Assembly (NCBI RefSeq): GCF_037975245.1
Contig: NC_092577.1
Coordinates: 20,768,898-20,832,897 of the forward strand
Origin: Apostichopus japonicus
Taxonomy: Eukaryota > Echinodermata > Holothuroidea > Aspidochirotida > Stichopodidae
Length of the DNA: 64,000 nt
Reading direction: 5' to 3'
Position numbers and translations under genes: made by a program. The notes beneath the pieces were generated by a model. That model saw only the letters and a program-made list of their open reading frames with translations, did no database searches and was not told the DNA's origin. Below, piece by piece: positions 45,971-59,054 of the stretch; the stretch's first letter is position 1, and every line of letters begins with the position of its first letter.

Positions 45971-48900
45971 CTAAAATCTATTCCTCCAAATAAGTTTTTT
46001 TACAACAGAACAAACATACATAATACGCTGCGACACAGCAACGGAACAAACTGGAGGATCTAATCCATATAAAACAAAACCCTGTCCTACCGACCAGGAA
46101 CGGTCTCCCGTTAAACGGTCGATCCAGGACTGAAACCACTCCCACAAGTTCAAAACAAAGGGGCAATGCCAAAAAACATGGGCAGCCGGTCCTCGGGCAC
46201 AGTCCATCACCCAATCGCCAGTGATACCTTTTCAGATTGGTCACCAAGGCACCGTGTGCAATTCTCCATGCAAGATCACGGAGCCTGCAACCATTCAGTC
46301 TTCAATGCACCGAACGCCATACTTCGACAGGATGACGTCCCTGTACAAAAATTGCATTCAAGGCCCTATCCCGCAAGGAACTGAGAACGAGGGCCGGCCG
46401 TAACAGGTCAACAGGGGGTAACTCAATAAGAGCGGAGCAAATGACACGCACCACTCTGCTTGGTGTGCTACTATGCGGTTCTCTGTTGCTAAACAGCGCC
46501 GGAACCCATCGACGCAAGTGCAACCCGCCCCAAAAACGTACAAAATATGAACAAGGCAACCCTGGGTCAGTTACCGCTACAAACAATTGCTTAAATAACA
46601 AAGAGGTTAATTTACTTCCCAGATGAACCACCCCTAGTCCCCCCTTCTCCAGTTTTTGGTACAATATCGCCCTCTTGACCAGCTCTGTACCACCAGACCA
46701 TATGAATGAAAAAATCGCCCTCTCCAACCGCACCAGGACGCGACGCGGAATTGGTTACACCGCGCCCGGGTACCACAAGATGGGCGAAACGAAACGATTA
46801 ATAACGGTGACTTTCCCCAAGATCGAAAGCCAGCGGGTGCCAAAGGTTTCGAGTCTGCTCTGAAATACCTCAGCCCTCTCGCTCCAGGTGACATCACAAG
46901 GTGCATCGTAGCCGAACCATATACCATTAATTTTGATATTCTGATCCGACCACGACGCACCGAATGGTAAGTCTCTGTATCTCCAGCTACCAAGACGAAG
47001 GCCCTTTGTCTTTTCTGGATTCAACTTCGCCCCGGTAGCTCTCTCAAAAATAGATAAATCCTGCGCGAAAGGAGCCCAGACTCGAAACAACACATGTCAC
47101 GTCATCTGCATATTGAGCGCATTTCACTTTGGCACCCCCTGGCACAACGAATGGAACAAGTCTGGAGTCCCTTTCCAAAAGACGAGAGAGGGACTCGCTA
47201 AACAAAACATAAAGTAATGGAGACAGAGGGCACCCCTGGCGCACCCCCCTCTCTACGTTAAAAACCTCCGAACAAAACCCATTTACGATAACAGAACTGA
47301 AACTTTCCTGATACAAAACAGAAATCCATTTACGAAAAACCGGGTGCAATTGAAACGTCTCCAATACATTCATTAAAAAACCGCGATCCACCATGTCAAA
47401 GGCCTTCTGCTGGTCCAGAGACACCAATGCACATGGCAGATCACGCTCAATAACAAAGTCGGTCAAGTCGCGCATCAACCACAAGTTCTGCTGGATGCAA
47501 TGACCCTTCACTGCACAAGTCTGGAGATCACCCACAAGATGCGGCATAGCCAGTGCAAGGCGTACCCAGCAACTTGTAGTCCACATTTAACAAGGTGATC
47601 GGACGCTTGTTACGGGGATCCAAGGGGTCCCCAGACTTAGGCAGCAAAGTAATCATGCCCAGACGTTGACTTTGGTTTAACAGTCCGTTTTGGAAGGCGT
47701 CCTCGAAGACGGCTCTGATGTCGGGTCCTATTATTGCCCAGAAGGTTCGGTAGAACTCCCTCGGAAGCCCGTCCGAACCCGGGGACTTGCCATTCTTCAT
47801 CTTCGAAAGCGCCTTCCAAAGCTCAACAGTGGTTATTTCGCCCCCCAATATATCATTGACATCGTGGGGAACGGTTTTTGAGATTCCCCTTAATAAATCA
47901 GCCTGTGCCGACAAGTCGACATTGCCACGCGTAAACAAACTGGAATAGTACTCTTTATATACGCGGACAATGCCGTGAGGGTCACTAACCACGGTCCCAT
48001 CAGTAGCGCGTACAGACGGGACGCGTCTGTCACCTGCCGATGAGCTAACGGACTGGTAAAACCTCAGTGAAGGGCGCTCCTCGGCTTCCACCGCTTCGAC
48101 ACGGGCCCTGACGCGGGCACCGTGGTACTTTTCATCGAGATAAGTCTGCAAAGCGATGACAGCCAAAGGGTCGCCAAACTTCACCTCCACGCACAGCTTC
48201 GAGAATTTTTCTCGACGCCGTGCGCGGGTCACGCAATACTGAATTGCGTAGCGTTTGATGCGCAACTTGACCTCATCCCACCATTGGGATGTAGAAGCAA
48301 AGGCCGGCTTCAATGTTTGCCATCCTTTGTACCTGGTCTCGAAACCCTGGCGGAACTCTGCCTCGCCAAGAATCCGACAGTTAAGCTTCCATAGGCCCCG
48401 CCCGATGGGGAAAATGGAAGGCAAAACAAAACGTGCTACTACAGTGTCATGGTCAGAGAGCGGACAGCTGAGCGTCTCGCAACCCGAAAATGTAAAACTT
48501 ACGGGCGCATACACTCGATCTATCCTGGAGGCATCTTCTCCGTTAGGCCTCACCCACGTATACACCGTACTACACGGGTGCATATGCCTCCAGACATCGG
48601 CTAAAAGGTGTGCCGAAGTGAATCTGTCCAATTCTGTGATCCCAGCGTCGGGACTTGCAGACACAGAAGTTCCGAGTCTGTCAAGACCCGAGTCTGGGAC
48701 ACAGTTAAAGTCTCCGACCATGACACACGGCGCACTACCAGGAACAAAGGAAGGCAGCGTGTTAAAAAAAATCTCGTCTAGCAGAAGGCCGATTGGGAGC
48801 ATACACATTGCAAATGGCGATGTTACCCTGTGGATACTTGAATAGAATGCAAACCAATCGGCCCTCGTGATCCGTCTCCACCCTAGTGGCACAACCCGCC

Positions 48901-49145
48901 TGACGAGCTGACAGAAGGATGACAGTGCAAGATGAACCAAACGAAGCATGCAGCTCACCACCCCACTCATAAGCCCATAGAGGGACATCTTCTTCCAAAA
49001 TATGTGTTTCTTCCAGGCAAACGCAGTCGACCTCCATTGATTTACAATATTGGAAAATGCGACTGCGCTTGCGATGATCCCTCATGCCATTCACGTTCAA
49101 AGTGGCAACTGAAAGTGTATGGGCCATGAGAGGGCAGTGGGGCAA
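45971..49145 (-). pseudogene. LINE ORF2: endonuclease and reverse transcriptase, frameshifted
   Basis: It starts two bases after the ORF1 stop. Endonuclease motifs: ATLNVNGMRD, CLEETHI, ICNVYAPN, MVGDFNCVPD, ASRIDRVYAP and LSDHDTV. Reverse transcriptase motifs: NGKSPGSDGLPREFY, NKRPITLLNVDYKLL, LVSLDQQKAFDMVDR, RGVRQGCPLSPLLY and CAQYADDVT. The C-terminal part includes ERAIFSFIWSGGTELVKRAI and a final Cys/His region. Breaks near 48900, 47580, 47080, 46740 and 46270 split it into six frames. ORF2 proteins nick target DNA and reverse-transcribe their own RNA. The perfect target duplication sits oddly with five breaks. Confidence 0.88.
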
Positions 49146-49147
49146 AA

Positions 49148-50236
49148 CTACGAAGACGACGATTCCGTAAGCTTAAAGCGCGCCCTAGACGACATATCGT
49201 CGTCCGAGTCGTCACTTGAAGCCGACCTTTTAAGAGAGGGTTCCCCCATTTCGTCGTACCAGCTCGTCCCAGTGGCACGTTTCGGCTCGCTGATCACCGA
49301 TTCACCGGAGTCGCTGTCAGACAGAACCTCCGGAGAATCGATGACCACCGATTCTCCGTCAGACAAAGCCTCCGGATCTGGCGATACCGGCGGCGGACTG
49401 GGGACGGAACTGGACGAGTTGATGGGGGAAGCTGGTGGAGACTTTCTCGGTGCGGGCACGGGGTTGGGGTCTGCAACGACGGGGGAGGGTGAACCAGGTG
49501 CAGGGGAGGGTAAAATCCCACCAGATTCCCCCTCCTCTCGTGAAGTAGTAGGTGCGTCGGAACTTGACTTACCCCCACTCTTAGTCCTAGAGACATAAGA
49601 GGAGGGACAAGCTCGAAAGACATGTCCCTCCTTCCCACATAGTGCGCACACGACCTCGTTTGGGCAAGCGGTGCTATCATGCCCAAGACGAAGGCAGCGC
49701 CCACATTTCTTGTTTGGGCAGCCCTTGGCTTCGTGCCCGGTCTCCCCACACCTGAAGCAGGTACGGGGCTGACCGGGATACCGCACGTGGGCTTTATGCC
49801 CTGCTATAAACAGGAAGGAGGGAATGTCCTGTTTCAGGTCGATCCGAACCTGTCGGTGCCCGTTCAACACCCCAGGGGCTTGTGCATAGGAGCACATTTT
49901 GGCAGCCTTGACAGCCCCGAACCGACCCAAAACCGTTACGACAAGTTCCTGCCGCACCTCTAGTCCTACGTGGATGATAGTTACCCATACGGATCGCTCG
50001 TATGGAGTAACTGTCATCGTCTCTACGTTACTCAGCAACGTGACACCTTTCTGACGGGCCACGTCACTGGTAAAACGTAAATCGTACGTATTACGACCCT
50101 GGAGAGCTTGCAAAGCATCAACCTCTCCAGGCACAACACCCTTGCTCTTGAAAATACTAAAAACTTGCACCGGTGGAACATCTTCTTCACCGGTGAACGA
50201 CAACTTAACTATCCGAGAACCACGGCGCGATGCCAT
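49148..50236 (-). CDS. LINE ORF1, intact, three CCHC zinc knuckles
   Basis: 362 codons from the ATG at 50236 (MASRRGSRIVKLSFTGEEDV); the open frame extends further upstream but this start matches the other copies. An RNA-recognition-like region (VWVTIIHVGLEVRQELVVTV) covers residues about 80-140. Knuckles: CFRCGETGHEAKGC, CGRCLRLGHDSTAC and CALCGKEGHVFRAC. The C-terminal third is low-complexity proline/serine/aspartate with a twofold repeat around DGESVVIDSPEVLSDSDS. It differs in sequence and tail length from the ORF1 of the half-LINE copies, so two subfamilies are present. The protein is expected to coat LINE RNA. Confidence 0.9.
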   Translation of the reverse strand: MASRRGSRIVKLSFTGEEDVPPVQVFSIFKSKGVVPGEVDALQALQGRNTYDLRFTSDVARQKGVTLLSNVETMTVTPYERSVWVTIIHVGLEVRQELVVTVLGRFGAVKAAKMCSYAQAPGVLNGHRQVRIDLKQDIPSFLFIAGHKAHVRYPGQPRTCFRCGETGHEAKGCPNKKCGRCLRLGHDSTACPNEVVCALCGKEGHVFRACPSSYVSRTKSGGKSSSDAPTTSREEGESGGILPSPAPGSPSPVVADPNPVPAPRKSPPASPINSSSSVPSPPPVSPDPEALSDGESVVIDSPEVLSDSDSGESVISEPKRATGTSWYDEMGEPSLKRSASSDDSDDDMSSRARFKLTESSSS

Positions 50237-51119
50237 GATACCGAAGGTGGCTAGGCCACAGGGGAGTAACACAAAACAAACAAAAGACAGGATAGTGAAA
50301 CAACAAACGATATACGAACTGAGGAAAACACACGAACACAAGCTATCACACCCGCCTGGCGGGAAGTATAGCACAGCACAGTACAATAACAGCTGTAACA
50401 GATGAAGAGCGAGAGCGAAAACACGTCCGCACTCCACGAAAGCCAACTGCCAACGGCCTAAGTATACTTGTATAGTCTTGTAATAAATAAGTCGTCCGTG
50501 TAATAATACAGGCGTATACTTATGTAGTTTACCCTTCATACAGTAGTCATTTGATAATATAAATTTGTGCTACTGCTAGGCCTAAACTTTAGAAAAGACG
50601 TAGACAGGCCTAACGTTGTCCCGTGTATTCCTCTAGGCTCTAGTACATAGCCTACATATAACACTGACTGCCTGTATTAAACTAATTTAACGTACGCAAA
50701 GACTACCAAGTTGGCAGATAAAATGCGGTCTACGGAGGATCTGTCAATGTTTTTGAGTCGTAACACACAACGAACCAGTGCAATAAAATATGGTAAAGGT
50801 TATTCTTGTAAAGATTGTGGTTAAATGTTTATTCTGACACATTTATCTGATATTTACTCACCATTTTGATGACATGTAATGCGCCGACAGGTTGTTCGCC
50901 GTGTCAAAACTTCGGAGACACAAGTGATTTGAGGTCACGAAAGGTCACAGTAGCCTCGTCCACTAACCAAATATTAATTAAAATCATGCGTAGCGTAAGT
51001 TTCATTTTGTGGAACGTTACTTAACGATCGAACTTACGCTACGATCAATCGCATGAGAATCGAACTTAAGTTTGATCTTAAGATCAAGCGTAAGTTAGTC
51101 TTTGTGGAACGGGGCCCTG

Positions 51120-51529
51120 GTTGTAAAATAGCCACTTTGAACAAAAATACGCTTGAAATTAAAACTCCCCCTAGGATATGAACGTTTTGACAATGCGAGA
51201 TGATATCCAATGGATTAAATCTATATGAGAGTTGCTCTTGGTTGTTTTTTTCAGCGGATAAAACAGAATGTAGTGCAGATGAGTTGTAATATACAGTTGC
51301 ATGCATCTAGCAGAAAATTCTTGCTTCCAGGGTGAAGTCCTTCTACTAAAATGGCTGCACATGGTATGTATCCACAAAATTGAGTAATGTGTTTTCTCCA
51401 GACTGTCTCTTGATTGGCCAGTTGTTGCCATAAACAAAAACATCTATTAGGGTACGGTAGTGAAGGTATTTCAACAACAGGTGAGCTTGCCTGATTAATT
51501 CTGTTGAGTCACAATGTTGAATAGGCTGA
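51120..51529. other. non-coding flank of the Harbinger element
   Basis: It begins with the right arm of the split palindromic repeat (to about 51135). No gene is seen afterwards. Confidence 0.45.
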
Positions 51530-51802
51530 CCAGCGGTGTTCAAATGAGTGGCTAATGCTTTTGGTTTATATATGATCACAGGATTGTGGTTTCGATTCAA
51601 GCTCTCACCCTTATGTTGTGTCTTTGGGCAAGGCACTTTTATCTCGATTGCCCCTCTCCATCCAGGTGTATGAATGTGTACCTGTGAGGTAAATAAGGTG
51701 TGTTCGCTGGATTCTCGGCAGCCAGCCTGATGACCAGTGATTCAAAATGCTTTCATATAGCTGTGCCATATAAAGCGCTATACAAAAACTAACATAACAT
51801 AA
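51530..51802 (+). mobile_element. tRNA-derived SINE
   Basis: The head has tRNA-like spacing with an A-box-like GAGTGGCTAATG and a B-box-like GGTTTCGATTC. The body contains TTTGGGCAAGGCAC and CCAGGTGTATGAATGTGTACCTG, phrases common in deuterostome SINEs. It ends AAAGCGCTATACAAA followed by an ACATA-rich tail. Confidence 0.75.
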
Positions 51803-52206
51803 CAAATCATCAATTAAAATTACTCAGAAGGAAACTGGAAAATGGTAAGTCGCAATAAGCAGGAATTGTTCGGAGATTAATAATACAGAATAGTTTCACT
51901 ATAACAAATACTACATTAAGTACCAGCAGTGAGCAATGCCCAACCCAACCCGCGGGCCTCGGTCCATTGTCAAACCCTATCCAGCAGCTTTGGGGGCTTA
52001 TATATGAAACACTCGAATCTTTTTTAAAAGTCGGGAGGAGGTTAAAAGGGCCACGGCACACGACGACCCGATTGGTGCCAGTGTTACCGGCACCCTGACC
52101 CAATTGTAAGTATGCTCTCGGAGTTGCCTGGCGACCAGGGTATATGTTGAGGCCCGCGGGAAACTAACCTCGTAAAAAGACGGGCGTATCCGTCGCTGGC
52201 ATATGT
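51803..52206. other. non-coding, no gene recognised
   Basis: GC-rich around 52040-52200; no coding or RNA gene was assigned. Confidence 0.4.
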
Positions 52207-52480
52207 CAAGGGGCATATTCGTCCGGGGGTATTTATCGGGGGGGGGGGGGTAATTGTGTTGGTGGTAGTTGTCCTGGGGGGTAGTTGTCCGGGTGGGTAG
52301 TTGTCCGGGGGGTTTATGTCCTCGGGGGTAATTGTCCGGGGGGTATCTGTCCGGGGGGTAGTTGTCCGGGATGGTATTTGTCCGGGGGGTATCTGTCCGG
52401 GTGGTAATCGTCCGGGGGGTTATTGTCTGGGGGGTTATCGTCCGGGGGGTATTTGTCTGGGGGGTATTTGTCCGGTCACG
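52207..52480 (+). repeat. minisatellite, GGGGGGTANTTGTCC-type unit
   Basis: About 17 irregular 13-17-bp units. It is the reverse complement of the array at 31.4 kb and is directly followed by LINE 3' UTR sequence. Confidence 0.9.
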
Positions 52481-52737
52481 AATTTGCCAGCTGACACGCA
52501 GTCCTATTTTCGCCGTTTATCTGGGGCTCCTTTTTTTGGAAGCAGGTTTGCTGGGGAGGGTTTCGTTTCGCTGCGTGCTGGTCGTCCTTTTGTGTGTATT
52601 TTTTAATGTTTCAGGGGTTTGTCTCTGCAGGTCGGTGGGCGTATGTACTTTTTTGGCTCGCTTGACTTGATTTGTTTCTTACAATGGGATGGTTGAGTAG
52701 TGCCGTTTGGGATCCCGCTGATCGGGTCACGTTAAAA
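52481..52737 (+). mobile_element. LINE 3' UTR fragment
   Basis: It starts AATTTGCCAGCTGACACGCAG and includes TTTCGCTGCGTGCTGGTCGT and ACTTTTTTGGCTCGCTTGAC, matching the 3' UTR of the 45.7-kb LINE, and ends CGGGTCACGTTAAAAGC. The stem CCCG CTGAT CGGG near the end is the counterpart of CCCGT ATG ACGGG in the reference copy. Confidence 0.85.
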
Positions 52738-55700
52738 GCACACTCCAGTTTCCAACAATTATGGCATAGCCTAACATGTCCACCCTCTGCAGGTAACACA
52801 TCCTAGGTCCGTACTGAAGACACATCAGCAATGAGCCGAATTAAATTTACCAAAAAGTATCAATACATTTTGATTCTAGCATAAAGCATAGCTACGCTGG
52901 TTTAGCAAAGGCTATATAATCTTTTTGTAATTTCATTTTATGAATGATATTTTTAATGTTGATAGCCTACTTACCAACCACAGGCCTGTTACTACTAGCA
53001 CATCCTCTACTTTATAATCCCTTAGCCAAACCTAGTCGATTAGGGCATAGCATATAGCTACATAAATACCATGGAAATATACTTTCCCCATCTCATCGAT
53101 GACAGCGTAATTAGACTATAGTAGACCTGCGCTACGGCAACTGGGTAGAGGTACAGGACCCATTTGCATTTTTAGCATTTTTTTTTAGTACCAGGTCAGC
53201 GTTATAACTAACATGTGCAAGAAAACAGGTTCAGACTGAAAAATTCTTTGCTAAAAACTTCATGTATGTTCATACTAAAAGCAGCAAGGTAAATATAAAA
53301 TTTATTACTAGGCCTTGCCTACCTACTGCATAGACATGATTGGGTATCTGAAGACATTTCAGCCTTGCATAACTTTAATAACAATGACATATTACTTGTT
53401 ACAGTCGCCATCCCTAGCGTTGTTAGTTCATCAATGTGCTATTTTCTGCCCTATCGGCGTTCCACTCTTTCCTATTTATTTTGTTGTTGCTATGTAGTTT
53501 ACCACGCTGATGCTACTGCTACAGTAGTTTACGATATCATTTCATGAAAATTTAGTGGGTTCAGTTCCCAAAGGAAGACATAAGGTATGATTGCAACATA
53601 TTAATTGTAACCCTTTTAGATCACAAATGTTTTATTTATCTACTTACTCTGGCTCCTTGTATTATTTCTTGGGCCTAAATTGTGCACTTGCTCTCCGTAG
53701 TATTGCATCCGATTCCTAGTCATGTTAATATGTATAGTACAGTGTGTAAGGCGTATCTTTCTCTATGACTTCAGTCTGTTCATATATATCAAGGCCCTAA
53801 GCCTATTATCTTGGAGGTAAATTCATATTGTTTACTGTGTGTGCTTGCGCACTGTCGATTCATGTCCAGTAGCCTACATATTATGTCATAGAAGTTCCAA
53901 CTGTTCAAGTGTGAGTGAACCTTATTGGTTACACCTTAATCTTATTCGTTTGTATTGTAATTGAACTAACTGCATAACTGCACATGTCCTTGAGTTTGAT
54001 TGCATATATATGATTTATTGTGTTGCATTTATTGAGGTTTTCAGGTTATATCAGTATAGTAAGTTTACGAATTACACTAACTTTCCTTCTCAGTTTTGAC
54101 GTTTTTATCACAATACATTCCAACCCCTAACGAAACCTGATGTCCATAGTTATTTCTTGTCTGGAGCCCGCTACATTACTCTGCATTCCTTACTCATGTT
54201 TCCTTCCCATAAGGCTACTTTGTATATTTTGCTGCTACATGACTGTTACTTTCTTGTACAGTAATATTAATATACACTCGTATAGCTAACTGATAAATTT
54301 GACGGCAATGTGCAGTAGCTGAACGTGATTCAAACAGAGCTAGGTTGATCCACCCCAAGCTTTATATCACTTCAATATCTTACAACCTTTGGAAGTATTG
54401 TACATAGGACTGGTTGTAATACTAGTTCTATTCTGTAGCCTTTGAACTACAACGGCTAGAATAATAGGCTTAGTACTTGCTGCTAGACCTACCAGATATT
54501 TTTCAAATCACAGGATCGATAAAAAGTGCTTTACCTACTCAAAATCATAGGCTATAATTCATGTCAAATGAAGAAGCTCTTGACAGGGTATTGTACACTC
54601 GCGAGCTTATTTGTGTGGTGGTCTGTAGCTTAGATACGTTAGGCCTACGAACGGTGTAACAATAACTCTTAGCATGAATCTGATCGCGTACGAAATCCTA
54701 GCCTATCGAGGCTGAACGTGACCTACAATATTTGAGCTTCATTCGTTGATTTAAGCAGGAAAGTTATAACATGCGACACACAACGTATGTAGACTGTATC
54801 CTTACAGAACGTCTATTCTATGTCGAACCGATATGCGTACTCGCATTATACAAAATTCACTTCTGTACTGCAGTAAAAATAACCTTTAAATTGGCTTACC
54901 AGTACTACACTTCGCAAGGTACGTGAAAGGCGATCTGCTTTGAAAAGAAATAAAAGTGACCAGAGCATGCTTCGATATTTCGGCTACATTTCCGTCAAAC
55001 GAATCATTTGATTCGTAATCTACGTTGAAACGAGTTATGCTATAGTCCAAAATATGCTCAGATATTCTTTACTTATTGGGCTCAGTACGTGAACTGAAGG
55101 TAACCACTTCAACAGACGTCAATATGCTAAAACTGTAGTAATGTTCTATGTTGGAAGTATTTCAGCAAACATGCAGCCAACTGAGGCATGTTATTTTTTT
55201 AAAGAATTGGAAAGGGCATTCACCTTTTTTTCCCTTCTAGAAGTAGCCTACCACTCTCCCGTTTATGGATTGTCATTTGTAGCCGCATTCAGTCACCTGT
55301 GGAATGGGACTTGCCTTAATGTGAAAAGTTCCCTCCTGCACTCACACCTTCAAAGTTAAAGATTACGAATAATATGGCAATTTATCAAAGAAGAAATGCT
55401 AAGTGAATTTTTTTCACTAATATATATATTTCAACATTCCAAACCACAAGATAGAGAAGGTAAAATAGTGAAGAAGAAAGGCTTATTTATAATGGACATG
55501 CTTTAAATACATACATGTATCATGTATTACAATGAATCCTTTTGCAATAGACTCAAGGATACTGGTGAACAATGTCCTATTGAATTGTGGTTTTCAACAA
55601 GTGATACAGAACCGCAAGGTAAATTTGGGAAACAACTTCACACAAACACTTTAAGCATTGTTATCCGGTGTAATTTTCTTGTGTCTTCTGTTCCTCTCAA

Positions 55701-58700
55701 ATAAGGTCCTTGATGGGGACTTCATTGTCCTTCCTGATCCCTTTTTCTACTGAACTAAATTAAACATTCAACACTTAATCTTTACTTTATGCATTACTGT
55801 AACTGTTCCAAACTTGGTTTATCGCCCTAATAGCTCATCATGGATCATGGTCCACAATCATATCGCACCAACAGAAGAAAATTCAATGATGAAGTGTTGA
55901 ACTACATACAAACAATGTGAGATGAATCTTGCTGGGAAATTAATTTCTGTGGACGAATAGACACTTTTTTCTAGGGAACCAGGAAGGACAACACCAGGAA
56001 GGACAATGATAAATGTGTATATAGTGTTGTGGTTCACAACAAGTAAGGTGTACTTTGCAACGGTAAAAGCGCCCTCAATATTATCTCTCAAGATAGGCAT
56101 AGTATGCGTGTAGCATACATTAGGGCAGCAGTCTCCCTTACAGCGAAGTTGCATTTCCAACCCGACCTCAAGCGGGGCAGCTCGGGTTGGGCCTATCTCG
56201 AGCTTCAGCTCTGCTTACACCACATATCTTAAACCTATCACACGGACCAACGAACATGCGGTTTGCTCGCGGCATTAGCTAGTGTGTAAGCTATATGCAA
56301 ATGATCAACAGATAAACGTTCACAGGCATGCACAGCTATAGCTACAGGCGTACATACAGTACTCGCGACATATGATCGTATGAAGTGTATTCCGTGTCTT
56401 AGTTCCCTTTAGCTGCCGGTTCGGATTTTCATTCACTGGTTCCTGATATAACACCAGGCGGCCGCTAAATTTCATAAACGACGCTTAGAAATTTACCAAA
56501 CATTACTACATCCAAACTTTTCGGGCCATCAACATGTTAACAGCTAACATGAGCTTCATATACACATTTAGTAGGTTAGGCCTTTCACTATACATATACA
56601 AATTTGTAGAAAATCTTTTTCTTTTTGTCCGCGAAACTCCTTTGTAACATGAGAAGTACAATGTACCAATTTTCAGGGAAGATAGGCTACTTCAATACCA
56701 ATGCAAATTGTTTAGCCTTACAGACTTTTAGCCTTTCAATACAACATAAAATTGATACACATGCATTAGAAAACGTTCACTTTATCTCATGTCAATTTCT
56801 TTTTACGAAGTTTTGTACTCACATGGGTGATGGGCAGTTTCATACACATGAAAATACTACTTTGAATTACATACATAGATGATGCATCGATGCAGAAAAT
56901 TAGAAACAGAAGAGATGTGAGCATGTGAAAACAGTTGATGGATCATTATTCTTTAATAAAAACATTTGCTAAAAGCTAAATGAAGGCGTTTCGTGATTTC
57001 AGAAATGGCTCCTGTTCTTGGAAAAAATTACTCCCAGTCATTATTTTTTATTCATATTAATGTTGTTATTATTATTATTTTGGTATATTATTTCATTTTT
57101 CATTTCACTATTGGTTATTATACTTCAGGGCCTCGGGAGAAGTTAGCTTTGATTTGATCACGGGTGCCAATTTGTATCTACCGATGCCCTTCAAATAACT
57201 TTCAATGCCAACAGCCTCTCCTATTCTTATGAGGCGAATAGCCTATAATATCAGTAGGATGGTCAGTGGGAGGTACCTTAGATTATGAAATTTGGTTGCG
57301 GGCGCTGAGCGAGTGTGTGGAGGGCCCGACTGCCCGACTTTGCACGTGTGCATGCAAACAATAACTGGATAAGCTTTGGAAACCACCACTATGCTAGTTA
57401 TTTTAACATTTCGTTGAAACTTTCAATACCTAAGAATTGATATATTGTTAATAGCTGAACAAAGTTACGAAGCAATATCAAAAACAAAATTGTAAAAAAC
57501 AGCAAGTAAGATTCATAATGCTAAAGTTTTCATTGTAATCACTCTTTGGTGAAAGTATTGGTGTGCCCACGACATGAAATTGAAACACAGCAGAAGACTT
57601 TCAGTTTATCTCAAATAGTTTTTCATCCAGTTAACATGCATCATGGACTCGCAATAACATAAAGGATGTAATTTTGCCCCTCAGACATGTATTTGCCAGG
57701 CATAAAGCTGACACATCAACCTTGTGTTTAACTGCCTTTATATAAGCAGATTCAAGAAAACGTACTGAGAAAGAATCAGGGTCGGTGTTGTTTCCCATTT
57801 TTGAAAGATATATGTATAATTGTACCTGCTTAATAGTTTTCTAAATTGTTCGGTAAATTTAGTAAATAAAATAAAAGATTTTTTAATGCTGATGCAAATT
57901 TACTTTCGGGGGCGTTTAAGCGTGGGCACACAAAACATAACGACGGCACATTCGTAAAATATATTCTCATAGGCATCAATGTATCATACGTATTACGTAT
58001 GATAGCATCTTTTATTAGCAACGTTCCATATAACATTTTTCTCTGGCGTGGCGTAACTTTAATTCATCATTGGAACATTTTATTTCTGCTATTGCCTTTG
58101 TCTATACGCAAACGTGAAACTAATGTATGGAATGAAAAGCTATCTTCTAATTTCGCAAAGTCGCGTTTGTAAACTCTGCATATGCATATAGTAATATCAC
58201 GTGCACCAACTGCCATGTGACTCAAGGACTCTGGTTTCATGGTTGGAATAGTTAGGAAACTGAGCATTAACTAAAAAGTTTTGGCTCTCATTGGACTTAA
58301 TGTTATGATAATTGCACGGAGTGCATCATTAAACTGGAATGAAGTCGGACCGACTGTTCTTCAAAAAACTTCTTACTTGCGACGCCAGATCGACGTTTCT
58401 TAATGTTTTAGGCTTTTTGCTGCAGTCGTTGTGACGTCGGATAGGCATTGTTCAGTCCGATTTTGGTGGTATAGACGTCCGACGTTCAGATCTTGTAACG
58501 GAAATGCAGCTGAGGCTCGGTCCGACTTTCAACCCGATGTCGGTCAGACAGCAAAATGTTTACAGCTATTCATGAATTTCGCTTACACTATTACGGACCA
58601 TATATTACCAGCAGTGGCGTTACTGGGGTTGTAATAGGGCGTTCCTTTCAGTTAGCACATACACGACTTGGGCTCACAAATGTTGTAATGTGTCAATGTT

Positions 58701-59054
58701 ATGACAAGCTCGATGCCTAACCTGCAGTGTGGATTATTTTTATATCTTCAATGAAGAATCATCGTACCGTGTTACCGTGAATACAAAGGGAAACGTCGAG
58801 AATTGAGAAACAAAACCCCCCACATAGGTATTCATTCCTATTTCTTCCGTTTGTTGCCCTCACTGGTTGTTAAATTAATAAAACAAAATATACAATAACA
58901 ACACTACAACCGCAACTAGTGCCTCGCCTTCATCTTTGCTAATTTCTGCAGGAGCATGGGCTAGGGCCCAGCTCGATCACATTTTGATCATTTGATTCAT
59001 GAGGGAAAAATGCGTCCTTTAATGTCACTGCGATAATTTACCCATATTTACCCA
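52738..59054. other. about 6.3 kb without recognisable genes
   Basis: AT-rich, with many TAGGCCTA-like words. No open frame has recognisable domains. A GTCGGAC/GTCCGAC word recurs at 58345-58550. Short tandem copies of CCAGGAAGGACAA lie at about 55978-56005. Confidence 0.5.

Larger units (their letters stand above)
45667..50456 (-). mobile_element. full-length Tx1/L1-like LINE, 4790 bp
   Basis: Minus-strand element bounded by perfect 16-bp target duplications. The 5' end starts CCGTTGGCAGTTGGCTTTCG; the 3' end is GGGTCACGTAAAAAG with a preceding stem (CCCGT ATG ACGGG). It has an ORF1 with three CCHC knuckles and an ORF2 with AP-type endonuclease, reverse transcriptase and a C-terminal Cys/His motif. 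This is the most complete copy in the window and serves as reference for the fragments at 7.6, 9.4, 28.7, 52.5 and 59-61 kb. It is inserted in the Harbinger element. Confidence 0.93.
40783..51116 (+). mobile_element. PIF/Harbinger DNA transposon carrying a nested LINE
   Basis: Terminal inverted repeats begin GGCCCCGTTCCACAAAGACT and the mirror at 51116. The 3-bp direct duplication CTG flanks it (40780-40782, 51117-51119), fitting the CWG/TWA preference of Harbinger elements. It encodes a HARBI1-like DDE transposase (+) and a Myb/SANT-like protein (-), the standard two-gene set, in convergent orientation. The length is 10,334 bp, or 5,528 bp without the LINE and its extra target copy. Confidence 0.9.

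Noticed and set aside
51530-51610. Functional tRNA gene
   Set aside because: A- and B-box-like sequences are present but the cloverleaf is incomplete and a SINE body and tail follow.
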